Source of the DNA: CAXBNB01 sp040151475 | GTDB lineage: Bacteria > Bacteroidota > Bacteroidia > Cytophagales > Cyclobacteriaceae | Length of the DNA: 64,000 nucleotides | Direction of reading: 5' to 3' | Assembly: GCF_040151475.1 (NCBI RefSeq) | Contig: NZ_JBDKWG010000107.1 | Span: 1 to 64,000, forward strand | Part shown: piece by piece, positions 27,211-35,833 of the stretch | Layout: each line of letters begins with the position of its first letter | Numbering within the stretch: the first letter of the stretch is position 1 | Made by a program: the position numbers and the translations under genes | Notes under the pieces: generated by a model | What the model was told of the DNA's origin: nothing | The model's database searches: none | The model's input: the letters and a program-made list of their open reading frames with translations, nothing else

Positions 27211-29118
27211 ATGAGGATTATTTTCTGCTTTATGATGTTTGCCATTACCATTCAGGGTATGGCACTTGATAACATTAAGATTCGAGAAGACCTGGAGTTG
27301 CTGGATATAAAAGGCAAAACCTACCTATATTCTGATAAAACAGACACAATGACGGTAGTTCAGATTGCAGCAATGCCTGATGCCTTATGGAAGAAGAAAC
27401 CGTTAACCGGATATTCTGAGCATTCGGAATGGGTAATGGTTCAATTTGAGAACGAATCTGAAATTGCTTTTGACAAAGTATTGTATCTCAACAATCCTAT
27501 CAGTCATATTCTTGATTTTTATTTTGTTGAAAATGGAGTACTACAGGAGGAGCTTGTGGCTACCGGTCTGGCAAGGTCTGCTAAATCAAAACTTTACAAC
27601 GATCCATGCTTCCCTGTTAGGTTGCATCTTCCTGCTAAAGGCGTAGTGAAGGTATTGATTAGAATATTTGACCCATTGTCTTCGATGAACGCACCTCTTT
27701 TTCTAATGGGATTTGATACAGCCACCCGGCTCAAAGATAAAAACCTGTCTTTTAGTTTTTTATGGATTGGGATATTGGTTTTATCCCTTATGCTTGCATT
27801 GTTCATGTATGTCAGTATCAGACAGGATATATTCTTGTACTATATCATGTTTGGCATCTCTACCGGGATGATTGGTACTGCCAACCTTGGAATACTTTTC
27901 TTGTTTATTGATTCTGACCCCTATCAAATAGTCACCAACTACTATCAGGTAGGAGCAGTGATTATGATCAACTTTATGCCCAGATTTTTGAACAGTATTG
28001 TGCCTATTTCTGAAATAAGTAGAAGGGCATGGCATGGGATGAAAGCGATGGGCTATTTGGCTATTTGTATTGCTGTGCTTTATAGTATGCCATATTTTAA
28101 GTTTAGCTTCTTTTTCACCAATTTGTTTATCAATACGATGGTGTCACTTACGGCTTTGCTTTTTCTGTATTTGCTGATTACACTTTGTATTGCATCTGTT
28201 AAAAAGATGGATCGTGCCTTAACGTTGTTCGTTGTTTACCTTATTTACCTTACTTTGGCTTTTAGCAATGTCATACTTCCATTATTTGGCGTTGCAGACA
28301 AAGGTTTGGATGGATTTAATCTGGTGTTGATGGGGTCGGTATTTGAAACCATTGCTTTTATGATATTGATGGCTCAGGTCACATTATCTGTGTACCGTGA
28401 GCGTGAAAATCTCTACAAGCAGGTGCAGAGCAATCAGGAGATAATGATGGAAGCAATAGTAAAAGGGCAGGAAGATGAAAGGAATCGTTTTGCCAAAGAT
28501 CTTCATGATGGATTTGGGCAAATGATTTCATCTCTTATGTTGAATATTAAAGGGTTGGAGACTACTCAGTCCACCAATATTGAAAAGAGATCAGGCATCT
28601 TCCGACAATCCACCTCTATTCTAAATGACATGTATGTGGAGCTTAAAAATATTTGTTTTAACCTCATGCCTCAAACTTTACTTGCGGCTGGTGTAGGAGA
28701 AGCATTAAAAGAATTTGCCAATCGAATCAATGAGAGCGGTGAGATCATAGTGGAAGTTTCTTTATTTGATATGGAAGAAAGGCTCACTGAAATTCAGGAA
28801 ATATCTATTTACAGAATTTCTCAGGAATGGATCAACAACATTATCAAATATTCGAATGCCTCAAAAATTGAATTACAAATTACCAAGGATGAGGATGAAA
28901 TTACTTTATTAATAGAAGACAATGGGACAGGGTTTGACAAATCTGCTCTGGAGTCTGGCAAAGGAAATGGCTGGAAGAACATCCATTCCAGAGCCAATTT
29001 AATCAAAGGGGAAGTGGAGTTGGATACTACTGTAGGTATTAAAGGAAATACTTTTATTCTCAATGCCCCCGCCAAATTGGATGTCGGTGTGAAAAATGAT
29101 TTGGTACTGACAAATTGA
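27211..29118 (+). CDS. 7TMR-DISM sensor histidine kinase (HisKA_3 type)
   Basis: The 635-residue protein has a signal peptide, an extracellular 7TMR-DISMED2-type domain (about 25-175), seven membrane helices (about 185-395), a short coiled coil, and a kinase core with D-E-R-N-R-F-A-K-D-L-H432-D-G-F-G-Q. His432 is the expected phosphoacceptor, followed by an ATPase domain with the E-D-N-G-T-G-F-D N/G box. Such NarX-like kinases usually signal to a LuxR-type response regulator, but none is adjacent here. The extracellular domain is thought to bind carbohydrates. Confidence 0.92.
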   Translation: MRIIFCFMMFAITIQGMALDNIKIREDLELLDIKGKTYLYSDKTDTMTVVQIAAMPDALWKKKPLTGYSEHSEWVMVQFENESEIAFDKVLYLNNPISHILDFYFVENGVLQEELVATGLARSAKSKLYNDPCFPVRLHLPAKGVVKVLIRIFDPLSSMNAPLFLMGFDTATRLKDKNLSFSFLWIGILVLSLMLALFMYVSIRQDIFLYYIMFGISTGMIGTANLGILFLFIDSDPYQIVTNYYQVGAVIMINFMPRFLNSIVPISEISRRAWHGMKAMGYLAICIAVLYSMPYFKFSFFFTNLFINTMVSLTALLFLYLLITLCIASVKKMDRALTLFVVYLIYLTLAFSNVILPLFGVADKGLDGFNLVLMGSVFETIAFMILMAQVTLSVYRERENLYKQVQSNQEIMMEAIVKGQEDERNRFAKDLHDGFGQMISSLMLNIKGLETTQSTNIEKRSGIFRQSTSILNDMYVELKNICFNLMPQTLLAAGVGEALKEFANRINESGEIIVEVSLFDMEERLTEIQEISIYRISQEWINNIIKYSNASKIELQITKDEDEITLLIEDNGTGFDKSALESGKGNGWKNIHSRANLIKGEVELDTTVGIKGNTFILNAPAKLDVGVKNDLVLTN

Positions 29119-29216
29119 TTGGGTCATTATTTTGCCTTATTTGATTCCACTGGGATATTCTGTTTTTTTTCAAGTACAAATTAATCATAGCTCCCACATT
29201 TTATAGTTTATCGTTC

Positions 29217-29224
29217 TATCTTTG
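29217..29224 (+). promoter_or_regulatory. Candidate -7 box for the nuo cluster
   Basis: TATCTTTG matches the Bacteroidota -7 consensus TAnnTTTG 31 bases before the nuoH start. No good -33 TTTG stands at the expected distance, so it remains a candidate only. Confidence 0.35.
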
Positions 29225-29255
29225 ATTTTATAATTATCGTCTGGAAACAGAGCCA

Positions 29256-30320
29256 ATGATTGCATTTCTTTTTTATTTGCCATTTTTATTCTTGTTCGTT
29301 GTGTTGGCCGTGTATGCTGAGCGAAAAATAAGCGCATTTATGCAGGACAGACTTGGGCCAATGGTAGTAGGGAAATATGGTATTCTTCAAACTGTAGCTG
29401 ATGTGCTTAAGATGCTTCAAAAAGAAGACATTAAACCCTATGCAGTCGATAAAAAGCTCTTCCTTTTAGCTCCTTTTATAATTTTTGCTTCAGTATTTGC
29501 GGGGTTTGCTGTGTTGCCTTTGACTTCTGATTTGCGAGGATCAACCGCTGAGACAGGGATATATTTTCTGCTTGGGGTGGTGTCGTTGGATGTAGTAGGT
29601 ATATTGATGGCAGGCTGGGGGTCAAATAATAAATATTCATTGTTCGGATCACTACGATCAGTAGCGCAAATCGTGTCTTATGAAATCCCTCTTGGACTGG
29701 CCGTTCTCTGTGTTATTATGGTATCTCAAACACTGGATTTGCAAGAGATATCTTATCAGCAGGGAATATTCAATAGTGGAGATTTGGTGGAGAATGGAAC
29801 TATAACTTCAATGGGTGGAATGCTTAGTTGGAATATTTTCAGACACCCTTTTTTGATTATTGTTTTTGTTATATTTTTTGTAGCATCTTTAGCTGAGTCT
29901 AATCGTACACCTTTTGACTTGCCAGAAGCTGAGTCTGAACTGATTGGAGGATTTCATACAGAATATTCCGGTTTTAGATGGGCGGTAATTATGTTGTCAG
30001 AGTATGGCATCATGTTGTTGGTATCTATATTGGCAGTAGTCTTGTTTTTTGGTAGTTGGAATACCATTTTTCCTAATATAGCAGGATTACCTTTAGCCGA
30101 ATGGACATCCGGGCAACCGGGCACATTGGCTGGTCAGGCATGGGGCATCTTTTGGTTGATCTCTAAATCACTCGTGCTGATTTTTGTGCAAATGTGGGTG
30201 AGGTGGACATTGCCCAGGGTTCGGGTGGATCAGATGATGGCTATTAGTTGGAAGTATTTAACTCCCATTGGCCTGTTGATGGTTTTTGTAGCCGGAGTTT
30301 GGAGATTGTGGGTGATTTGA
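29256..30320 (+). CDS. nuoH: NADH-quinone oxidoreductase subunit H
   Basis: The 354-residue protein is a multi-span membrane protein with the quinone-channel signature of NuoH: A-E-R-K-I-S-A-F-M-Q, R-T-P-F-D-L-P-E-A-E-S-E-L and G-G-F-H-T-E-Y-S-G. It links the peripheral and membrane arms of complex I and lines the quinone site. It is the first gene of the nuoHIJKLMN cluster. Genes nuoA to nuoG are not found upstream; a sensor kinase stands there instead. Confidence 0.96.
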   Translation: MIAFLFYLPFLFLFVVLAVYAERKISAFMQDRLGPMVVGKYGILQTVADVLKMLQKEDIKPYAVDKKLFLLAPFIIFASVFAGFAVLPLTSDLRGSTAETGIYFLLGVVSLDVVGILMAGWGSNNKYSLFGSLRSVAQIVSYEIPLGLAVLCVIMVSQTLDLQEISYQQGIFNSGDLVENGTITSMGGMLSWNIFRHPFLIIVFVIFFVASLAESNRTPFDLPEAESELIGGFHTEYSGFRWAVIMLSEYGIMLLVSILAVVLFFGSWNTIFPNIAGLPLAEWTSGQPGTLAGQAWGIFWLISKSLVLIFVQMWVRWTLPRVRVDQMMAISWKYLTPIGLLMVFVAGVWRLWVI

Positions 30321-30330
30321 ATTAAAGATT

Positions 30331-31323
30331 TTGAGAACATATTTATCAAATATAAAAGACACAATTTATACCTTTTCTCAAGGGTTTAAGCTGACTATGC
30401 GTCATTTCTTTCAGGCGAGAACCATGAGAGATCCTATCGGTATAAAAGATGACAACTATTTTGAGAAAAAGGAAGGTATAGTTACGCTTCAATATCCATT
30501 TGAAGAATTGCCGGTTCCAGATAATGGCCGTTATCAGTTGCACAATGAAATTGACGATTGCATAGTTTGCGACAAATGTGCGAAAGTTTGTCCAGTCAAT
30601 TGTATTGACATAGAGCCTGTAAAGGCCTTGGAAGAAATAGGAAAAACCTCTGATGGCACTCCAAAAAGGATTTATGCAGCGAAGTTTGATATTGACATGG
30701 CGAAATGCTGCTTTTGCGGGCTTTGCACCACTGTATGTCCTACCGAATGCCTGACTATGACCAAAGAGTATGACTTTAGTGTATTTGATCTGACTGAGCA
30801 CAATTTCGTTTTTGGGAATATGTCTGAAGAGGAGGTTGCAGAAAAGAAAGAAGAGCTTGAAAAACATAATGCAGCCAAGCAAAAGGAAAAAGAAGCTAAA
30901 CCAGTAGTGGCAACTGCTTCGGAATTGGAAACTGAAGAAAAGAAAAAAACAGTATTTAAACCAAAAGTAAAAAATGTTGGAAGTGATGACGTAGCGAAAA
31001 AGCCTGTATTCAAGCCTAAAGTAAAAGCTAAGACGGAGACTGCTGAAGACAAAGGCATAAAAGTAGAAGAAAGCACGAAACCAGTAAAACCTGTATTCAG
31101 GCCTAAAATAAAAGCTAAAAGTATGGATTCTGAAACTCAGGAGTCTAAGGTAGAAAGTGAGCCGATAAAGCAGAAACCTGTGTTCAGGCCAAAGATAAAA
31201 GTGAAAGAGAAACCGTTGGAGGAACCCAATGACCTGAAATCAGAAGCAGAAGGTGAAAGGAAAGAAGAAATACCAAAAACGAAGAAACCTGTTTTCAGGC
31301 CGAAAATAAAACCGAAAAAATAA
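30331..31323 (+). CDS. nuoI: NADH-quinone oxidoreductase subunit I with long repetitive tail
   Basis: The 330-residue protein starts with a TTG codon 10 bases after nuoH. Residues 70-140 form the 2[4Fe-4S] ferredoxin domain with C77-x2-C80-x2-C83-x3-C87-P and C126-x2-C129-x2-C132-x3-C136-P, which carry electrons toward quinone. NuoI proteins are normally about 150-230 residues; this one continues past residue 170 into a Glu/Lys-rich tail with five copies of V-F-K/R-P-K-V/I-K (first at 208-214, then 224-232, 253-261, 282-290 and 319-327). The cluster-binding region is complete, so the subunit should be functional. Confidence 0.93.
   Translation: MRTYLSNIKDTIYTFSQGFKLTMRHFFQARTMRDPIGIKDDNYFEKKEGIVTLQYPFEELPVPDNGRYQLHNEIDDCIVCDKCAKVCPVNCIDIEPVKALEEIGKTSDGTPKRIYAAKFDIDMAKCCFCGLCTTVCPTECLTMTKEYDFSVFDLTEHNFVFGNMSEEEVAEKKEELEKHNAAKQKEKEAKPVVATASELETEEKKKTVFKPKVKNVGSDDVAKKPVFKPKVKAKTETAEDKGIKVEESTKPVKPVFRPKIKAKSMDSETQESKVESEPIKQKPVFRPKIKVKEKPLEEPNDLKSEAEGERKEEIPKTKKPVFRPKIKPKK
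30949..31317 (+). repeat. Five-copy KPVF[K/R]PK[I/V]K-coding repeats in nuoI
   Basis: Copies of a nine-residue motif are coded at 30949, 31000, 31087, 31174 and 31285. The spacing between starts is not uniform (about 51 to 111 bases), the linkers are acidic and variable, and the DNA copies differ at third positions. This points to an old, protein-level selected repeat, not a recent tandem duplication. Confidence 0.9.
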
Positions 31324-31325
31324 GA

Positions 31326-31877
31326 GTGGATAGTATAACCGAAATAAGCCTTAATGCAATTGCATTTTATTTTTTGGCCGGAATGTCCATTTCCTCGGGA
31401 CTTATGATTTTGTTTTCTAAAAACATTGTAAGATCGATATTTCTTCTTGTTGTGGTTTTCTTAGGAGTAGCAGGGATTTATATGATCAGCAACGCAGAGT
31501 TTGTAGCGGTAACCCAGGTACTCGTTTATGTGGGAGGAATATTGATCCTGCTCATGTTTGGTATCATGCTTACCAATAGGATAGAAGGGCAGGCATTGAG
31601 TGTTAATCATAAAAGATTTTTGCCTGCTGTATTGGTTGGGGGATTGTTATTTTATATACTGGTCACTTCTATTACAGGAGATGCCAATTTTCATCAGTTC
31701 AACCCAAAGACTGAAATTCCCGGAGATATAACTTCCGGGTTTTCCAATACCCAGGTTATTGGAATCAATCTTATGACCAATCAGATACTTGCTTTGGAAG
31801 TGACAGCAGTGTTGTTGTTGGTTGCTTTGGTAGGGGCAGCTTTTATTGTTGGAAATAAACTAAAACCTGAAGAGTGA
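31326..31877 (+). CDS. nuoJ: NADH-quinone oxidoreductase subunit J
   Basis: The 183-residue membrane protein has about five hydrophobic spans with the NuoJ-type sequence Q-V-L-V-Y-V-G-G-I-L-I-L-L-M-F. It starts with GTG 2 bases after the nuoI stop, indicating translational coupling. NuoJ forms part of the membrane arm next to NuoH and NuoK. Confidence 0.93.
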   Translation: MDSITEISLNAIAFYFLAGMSISSGLMILFSKNIVRSIFLLVVVFLGVAGIYMISNAEFVAVTQVLVYVGGILILLMFGIMLTNRIEGQALSVNHKRFLPAVLVGGLLFYILVTSITGDANFHQFNPKTEIPGDITSGFSNTQVIGINLMTNQILALEVTAVLLLVALVGAAFIVGNKLKPEE

Positions 31878-31878
31878 T

Positions 31879-32181
31879 ATGATACCAATCGAACATTATC
31901 TGCTCTTTAGTGCCGCACTCTTCATTTTAGGATTGTTGATTGCCATTGTCAAGCAAAATGCCATGATGGTGCTGGTTGGGATAGAACTGATTTTGAATGC
32001 TGCCAATATAAACTTTGTGGCATTTTCTCAAAATGACCCAAACCTGTCTGGGCAAATGTTTTCTCTGTTTGTCATAGTAGTGGCAGTAGCAGAATCGGCA
32101 GTAGCACTTGCCATTATTTATAAAGTGTACCAGCATTACAGTACCTCTGATCTGGATGAAGTAAACCAACTGAATGGATGA
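31879..32181 (+). CDS. nuoK: NADH-quinone oxidoreductase subunit K
   Basis: The 100-residue protein has three membrane helices and the conserved G-I-E-L-I-L-N-A-A-N-I-N-F motif (a glutamate and an asparagine used in proton transfer) plus a second buried glutamate in A-V-A-E-S-A-V-A-L. It starts 1 base after nuoJ and overlaps the nuoL start by 4 bases (ATGA), so it is translated in concert with its neighbours. Confidence 0.95.
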   Translation: MIPIEHYLLFSAALFILGLLIAIVKQNAMMVLVGIELILNAANINFVAFSQNDPNLSGQMFSLFVIVVAVAESAVALAIIYKVYQHYSTSDLDEVNQLNG

Positions 32182-34175
32182 TAGTTATTGAAACCGTTCA
32201 TATAGATCAGATGTGGCTGGTGTTCCTGATACCGATGCTTCCACTATTGGCATTTTTGGTAGCTGTTTTTTTGAAAAATAAAGACTTTGCTGCATTGTTT
32301 TCTACTGTGGTTTCAGCGGCTGTATTCTTCGTGGCAGTGGAGGTGATCATATCTCATTATGGAAGTGCACTTTATTATTCCATGCCTTGGTTTACGGTTG
32401 GAAAATTCACTTACAATGTAGGTATCCTGCTCGATAAGCTATCGCTTGTGATGATTGGAGTGGTGTCACTTATTGCTTTGTTGGTGAATGTATTTTCGTT
32501 GGAATACATGAAACATGATGAAGCTAAAGGCAGGTATTTTTCCTTTTTAGGGCTTTTTGCATTCTCTATGTATGGGATTGTTTTATCCTCCAATCTGTTC
32601 CTTACTTTTGTGTTTTGGGAATTGGTGGGTTTCTCTTCCTATCTTTTGATTGGTTTTTGGTTTCAAAATGAAGAACCACCCAAGGCCTCATTCAAGGCAT
32701 TTATTGTCAACAGGGTGGGAGATGCAGGTTTCCTCATAGGACTTTTTGTTGTTTTTGTATTTTTCCATTCATTCGAACTGCCTTATTTGTGGAATGAATT
32801 TTCCGAATTCGGAAAGCCGGATGCTTCTATAGGCATATCCAAAGGATGGTTGATGGTGATGGGATTGGGTTTGTTTTTGGGAGCAATGGGTAAATCAGCG
32901 CAATTTCCACTACAGACATGGCTGCCCGATGCTATGGCAGGGCCTACGCCTGTCTCAGCACTTATCCATGCTGCTACCATGGTGGCAGCAGGCGTATTTA
33001 TGCTTGTTCGTGTTTTCCCACTACTGAGCATACCTGTATTGGATGTTATAGCCATAATAGGTGCCCTTACGGCTTTTATGGGAGCATTTGCAGCTTTTTC
33101 TCAAAATGACATTAAAAAAGTATTGGCTTTTTCCACTGTATCTCAGTTGGGCTATATGGTTATGAGTATCGGAGTGGGATCACCTGATGCGGCATTTTTT
33201 CATCTGGTCACTCATGCATTTTTTAAGGCCAGTTTATTCCTTTGTGCGGGCAGTGTGATCCATTACTTGCATCATGAAAATGATCCTCAGAACATGTATA
33301 AAATGGGAGGATTGAGAAAATATATTCCATTTACATTCATTGCCTACACTATTTCTATGTTGGCATTGTGTGGACTGCCCTTCTTTTCAGGGTACTTTTC
33401 CAAAGAAGCCATATTAAGTGGTGTGTTGGAGTGGATTACTTACAGTTCAATGGGTGGAATCGGTTGGAAAGTTCTTGTCCCTCTTTTCGCTTTTATTAGT
33501 GTGTTTATGACAGCCGCTTACATGGGGAGGCAATATTTTCTTGTGTTTTTTGGAAAGCCTAAATGGACTGCTCGCAAGCAAAAGGAATCTTGGTATGTGG
33601 CTATTCCGATATTATTGCTTGCTTCTCTTTCTTTTTGGTTTGTGTATTCCCTCAGCCCATTTCATGCTGATACATTTCTTTTAGAAATTTTGAGGTACAA
33701 AGGCAGTGTTGGAAGTGAGCATCTTATCAACCCTGTGATTCTTGGGATGGTGTCTTCCAGTTTGGCGATTTTAGGTCTGTTTGTATCTTATTTGCTTTTT
33801 TATAAAAAGAAGGCTCAGCATTTTCTAAATAAAATACATGAGCTACTTGGAGGGCTTTCTGCAAGTAACTGGTATTTGGATGGCGTGCATAGTATTTTGA
33901 TAGTGCAACCTGTTATGAAGTTACGCATGTATGTGAGTCATTTTGATAGAAAATATGTGGACGGTCTGGTCAATGGAATTGGAGTGTTGAATGTAGTAGT
34001 TTCTCAAATTTTAGGTTGGTTTGATAAATATATGGTGGATGGTGTGATCAAGTTGATTACGGTCATTTCAGGTAATTTAGGGAATGTAGCCAGGAGTTTT
34101 CAGAATGGAAGAATCCAGATGTATTTTGTGTGGGCCGTTCTTGGAATTGTACTGGTACTAATAGTATTGTTTTAA
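32178..34175 (+). CDS. nuoL: NADH-quinone oxidoreductase subunit L
   Basis: The 665-residue antiporter-like subunit has the expected motifs: E-Y-M-K-H-D-E, W-E-L-V-G-F-S-S-Y-L-L-I-G-F, L-Q-T-W-L-P-D-A-M-A-G-P-T-P-V-S-A-L-I-H and a long C-terminal extension that provides the amphipathic lateral helix. It is the distal proton-pumping subunit of the membrane arm. Its start overlaps the nuoK stop. Confidence 0.96.
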   Translation: MIVIETVHIDQMWLVFLIPMLPLLAFLVAVFLKNKDFAALFSTVVSAAVFFVAVEVIISHYGSALYYSMPWFTVGKFTYNVGILLDKLSLVMIGVVSLIALLVNVFSLEYMKHDEAKGRYFSFLGLFAFSMYGIVLSSNLFLTFVFWELVGFSSYLLIGFWFQNEEPPKASFKAFIVNRVGDAGFLIGLFVVFVFFHSFELPYLWNEFSEFGKPDASIGISKGWLMVMGLGLFLGAMGKSAQFPLQTWLPDAMAGPTPVSALIHAATMVAAGVFMLVRVFPLLSIPVLDVIAIIGALTAFMGAFAAFSQNDIKKVLAFSTVSQLGYMVMSIGVGSPDAAFFHLVTHAFFKASLFLCAGSVIHYLHHENDPQNMYKMGGLRKYIPFTFIAYTISMLALCGLPFFSGYFSKEAILSGVLEWITYSSMGGIGWKVLVPLFAFISVFMTAAYMGRQYFLVFFGKPKWTARKQKESWYVAIPILLLASLSFWFVYSLSPFHADTFLLEILRYKGSVGSEHLINPVILGMVSSSLAILGLFVSYLLFYKKKAQHFLNKIHELLGGLSASNWYLDGVHSILIVQPVMKLRMYVSHFDRKYVDGLVNGIGVLNVVVSQILGWFDKYMVDGVIKLITVISGNLGNVARSFQNGRIQMYFVWAVLGIVLVLIVLF

Positions 34176-34192
34176 AATCATAAGTTAAGAAA

Positions 34193-35833
34193 ATGATAGA
34201 AAATCATTTATTGTCGTTGCTTATTTTCATACCCCTTATAGCTGGGGTTGTACTATTATTTATCCCTGAAACCAGTTCGGGATTATACAAGTGGATTACC
34301 CTAGGGACATTGGTGGTCGAATTGATCCTTACTTTGATTTTACTTTCAGGGTTTGACGCATCTCAAGCAGGAATTGGCAATGAAAGCCTTCAATTTGTGG
34401 AGAAAATGGATTGGATCAATTTGAGTATTGGTTCCACATCTGCCATTTCCATCCAATACTATTTGGGCGTGGATGGGCTGAGTATATCTATGGTATTGCT
34501 TTCCGCTATTGTGTTACTCATCGGAGTAATATCATCCTGGAATATTAAAGAAAATCTCAAAGGGTACTTTTCCTTGTACCTTATCTTAACAGCCAGTGTA
34601 TTTGGTTGTTTTCTGGCATTGGATTTCTTTTTATTCTTCTTGTTTTTCGAATTCATGTTGTTACCAATGTACTTCTTAATTGGCTTGTGGGGAGGTGTAA
34701 GAAGAGAATATGCTTCGATCAAGTTTTACCTATATACATTGGTTGGGTCGATATTTATATTGATCGTAATGATAGCACTGAGTATTTCTGTCATTACCCC
34801 CGATCCCGAAATTGACATCCATTCATTTGACCTGATGCTGATGATGGACAATGCCAATTTTATACCTGATTCTGTGCTCTCTATATCAAGTTCTGACACT
34901 CTTTTAGGACTTTCCTACAGGTTATGGGCTTTCCTATTCGTTTTGATTGGCTTTGCGATCAAGCTGCCTGCAGTTCCTATTCACACCTGGTTGCCGGATG
35001 CTCATGTGGAGGCTCCTACGCCGATATCAGTAGTGTTGGCAGGTATATTATTGAAAATAGGTGGATATGGTTTTTACAGAATTGCCTACAGCATTTTTCC
35101 GGAAGGAGCGTATTACTTTGGTTGGTGGATTGGTTTATTTGGAATTATTGCTATAATCTACGGCGCATTGGTTGCCATGGCACAGTCAGATTTGAAGCGG
35201 TTGATTGCTTATTCTTCCGTCTCACACATGGGCTTTGTGATGCTGGGTTTGGCAGCTATTACAACACAAAGTATTTCCGGTTCTATTTTCCAAATGTTTA
35301 GTCATGGTCTGATTTCAGTAGCATTGTTTTTGATCACAGGGGTGATCTATGACAGAACAAAAGATAGAGAAATTTCAAATTACAGTGGACTGGCAGCAGC
35401 CATGCCATATTTTACTGTCATTGTATTGATTACATTTTTTGCGTCTTTGGGATTACCCGGATTCAGTGGATTTATAGCTGAATTTTTGGTGCTTGCAGGA
35501 GCATTTGATGGTGCTATGTCGTCAGAAGTAATCGCTATTTTTATGCCCATTGTGGGAGTGCTGGGATTGGTTCTGGGTGCAGCCTATTTTCTCTGGACAC
35601 TTCAGAGAATGTTTTTTGGAAAGTACTGGATCAAAAATGAAGAGTGGACACTTCCCGACCTTACTACCCGGGAGTACATCATGTTTGTGCCACTTGTGGT
35701 AATGATATTTGCTTTTGGAATTTTTCCGGGCTTGATCCTCGATCTGTCAAATGAGACAATTATGAGTTTTGTGGAATTTGTACAAGAACAAGGAAAACAA
35801 AATATGACACTGATTTTAGAAAATACGAAGTAA
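34193..35833 (+). CDS. nuoM: NADH-quinone oxidoreductase subunit M
   Basis: The 546-residue multi-span protein shows the NuoM motifs F-F-E-F-M-L-L-P-M-Y-F-L-I-G-L-W-G-G and H-T-W-L-P-D-A-H-V-E-A-P-T-P-I-S-V, with the pump lysine and glutamate in expected places. It is one of the three antiporter-like proton channels of complex I. It starts 17 bases after nuoL and its stop directly touches the nuoN start. Confidence 0.96.
   Translation: MIENHLLSLLIFIPLIAGVVLLFIPETSSGLYKWITLGTLVVELILTLILLSGFDASQAGIGNESLQFVEKMDWINLSIGSTSAISIQYYLGVDGLSISMVLLSAIVLLIGVISSWNIKENLKGYFSLYLILTASVFGCFLALDFFLFFLFFEFMLLPMYFLIGLWGGVRREYASIKFYLYTLVGSIFILIVMIALSISVITPDPEIDIHSFDLMLMMDNANFIPDSVLSISSSDTLLGLSYRLWAFLFVLIGFAIKLPAVPIHTWLPDAHVEAPTPISVVLAGILLKIGGYGFYRIAYSIFPEGAYYFGWWIGLFGIIAIIYGALVAMAQSDLKRLIAYSSVSHMGFVMLGLAAITTQSISGSIFQMFSHGLISVALFLITGVIYDRTKDREISNYSGLAAAMPYFTVIVLITFFASLGLPGFSGFIAEFLVLAGAFDGAMSSEVIAIFMPIVGVLGLVLGAAYFLWTLQRMFFGKYWIKNEEWTLPDLTTREYIMFVPLVVMIFAFGIFPGLILDLSNETIMSFVEFVQEQGKQNMTLILENTK

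Noticed and set aside
30346..30882. A 178-residue minus-strand frame opposite nuoI
   Set aside because: It is the antisense shadow of the ferredoxin-coding region; composition is atypical (Phe/Tyr rich) and no start context or family is recognisable.
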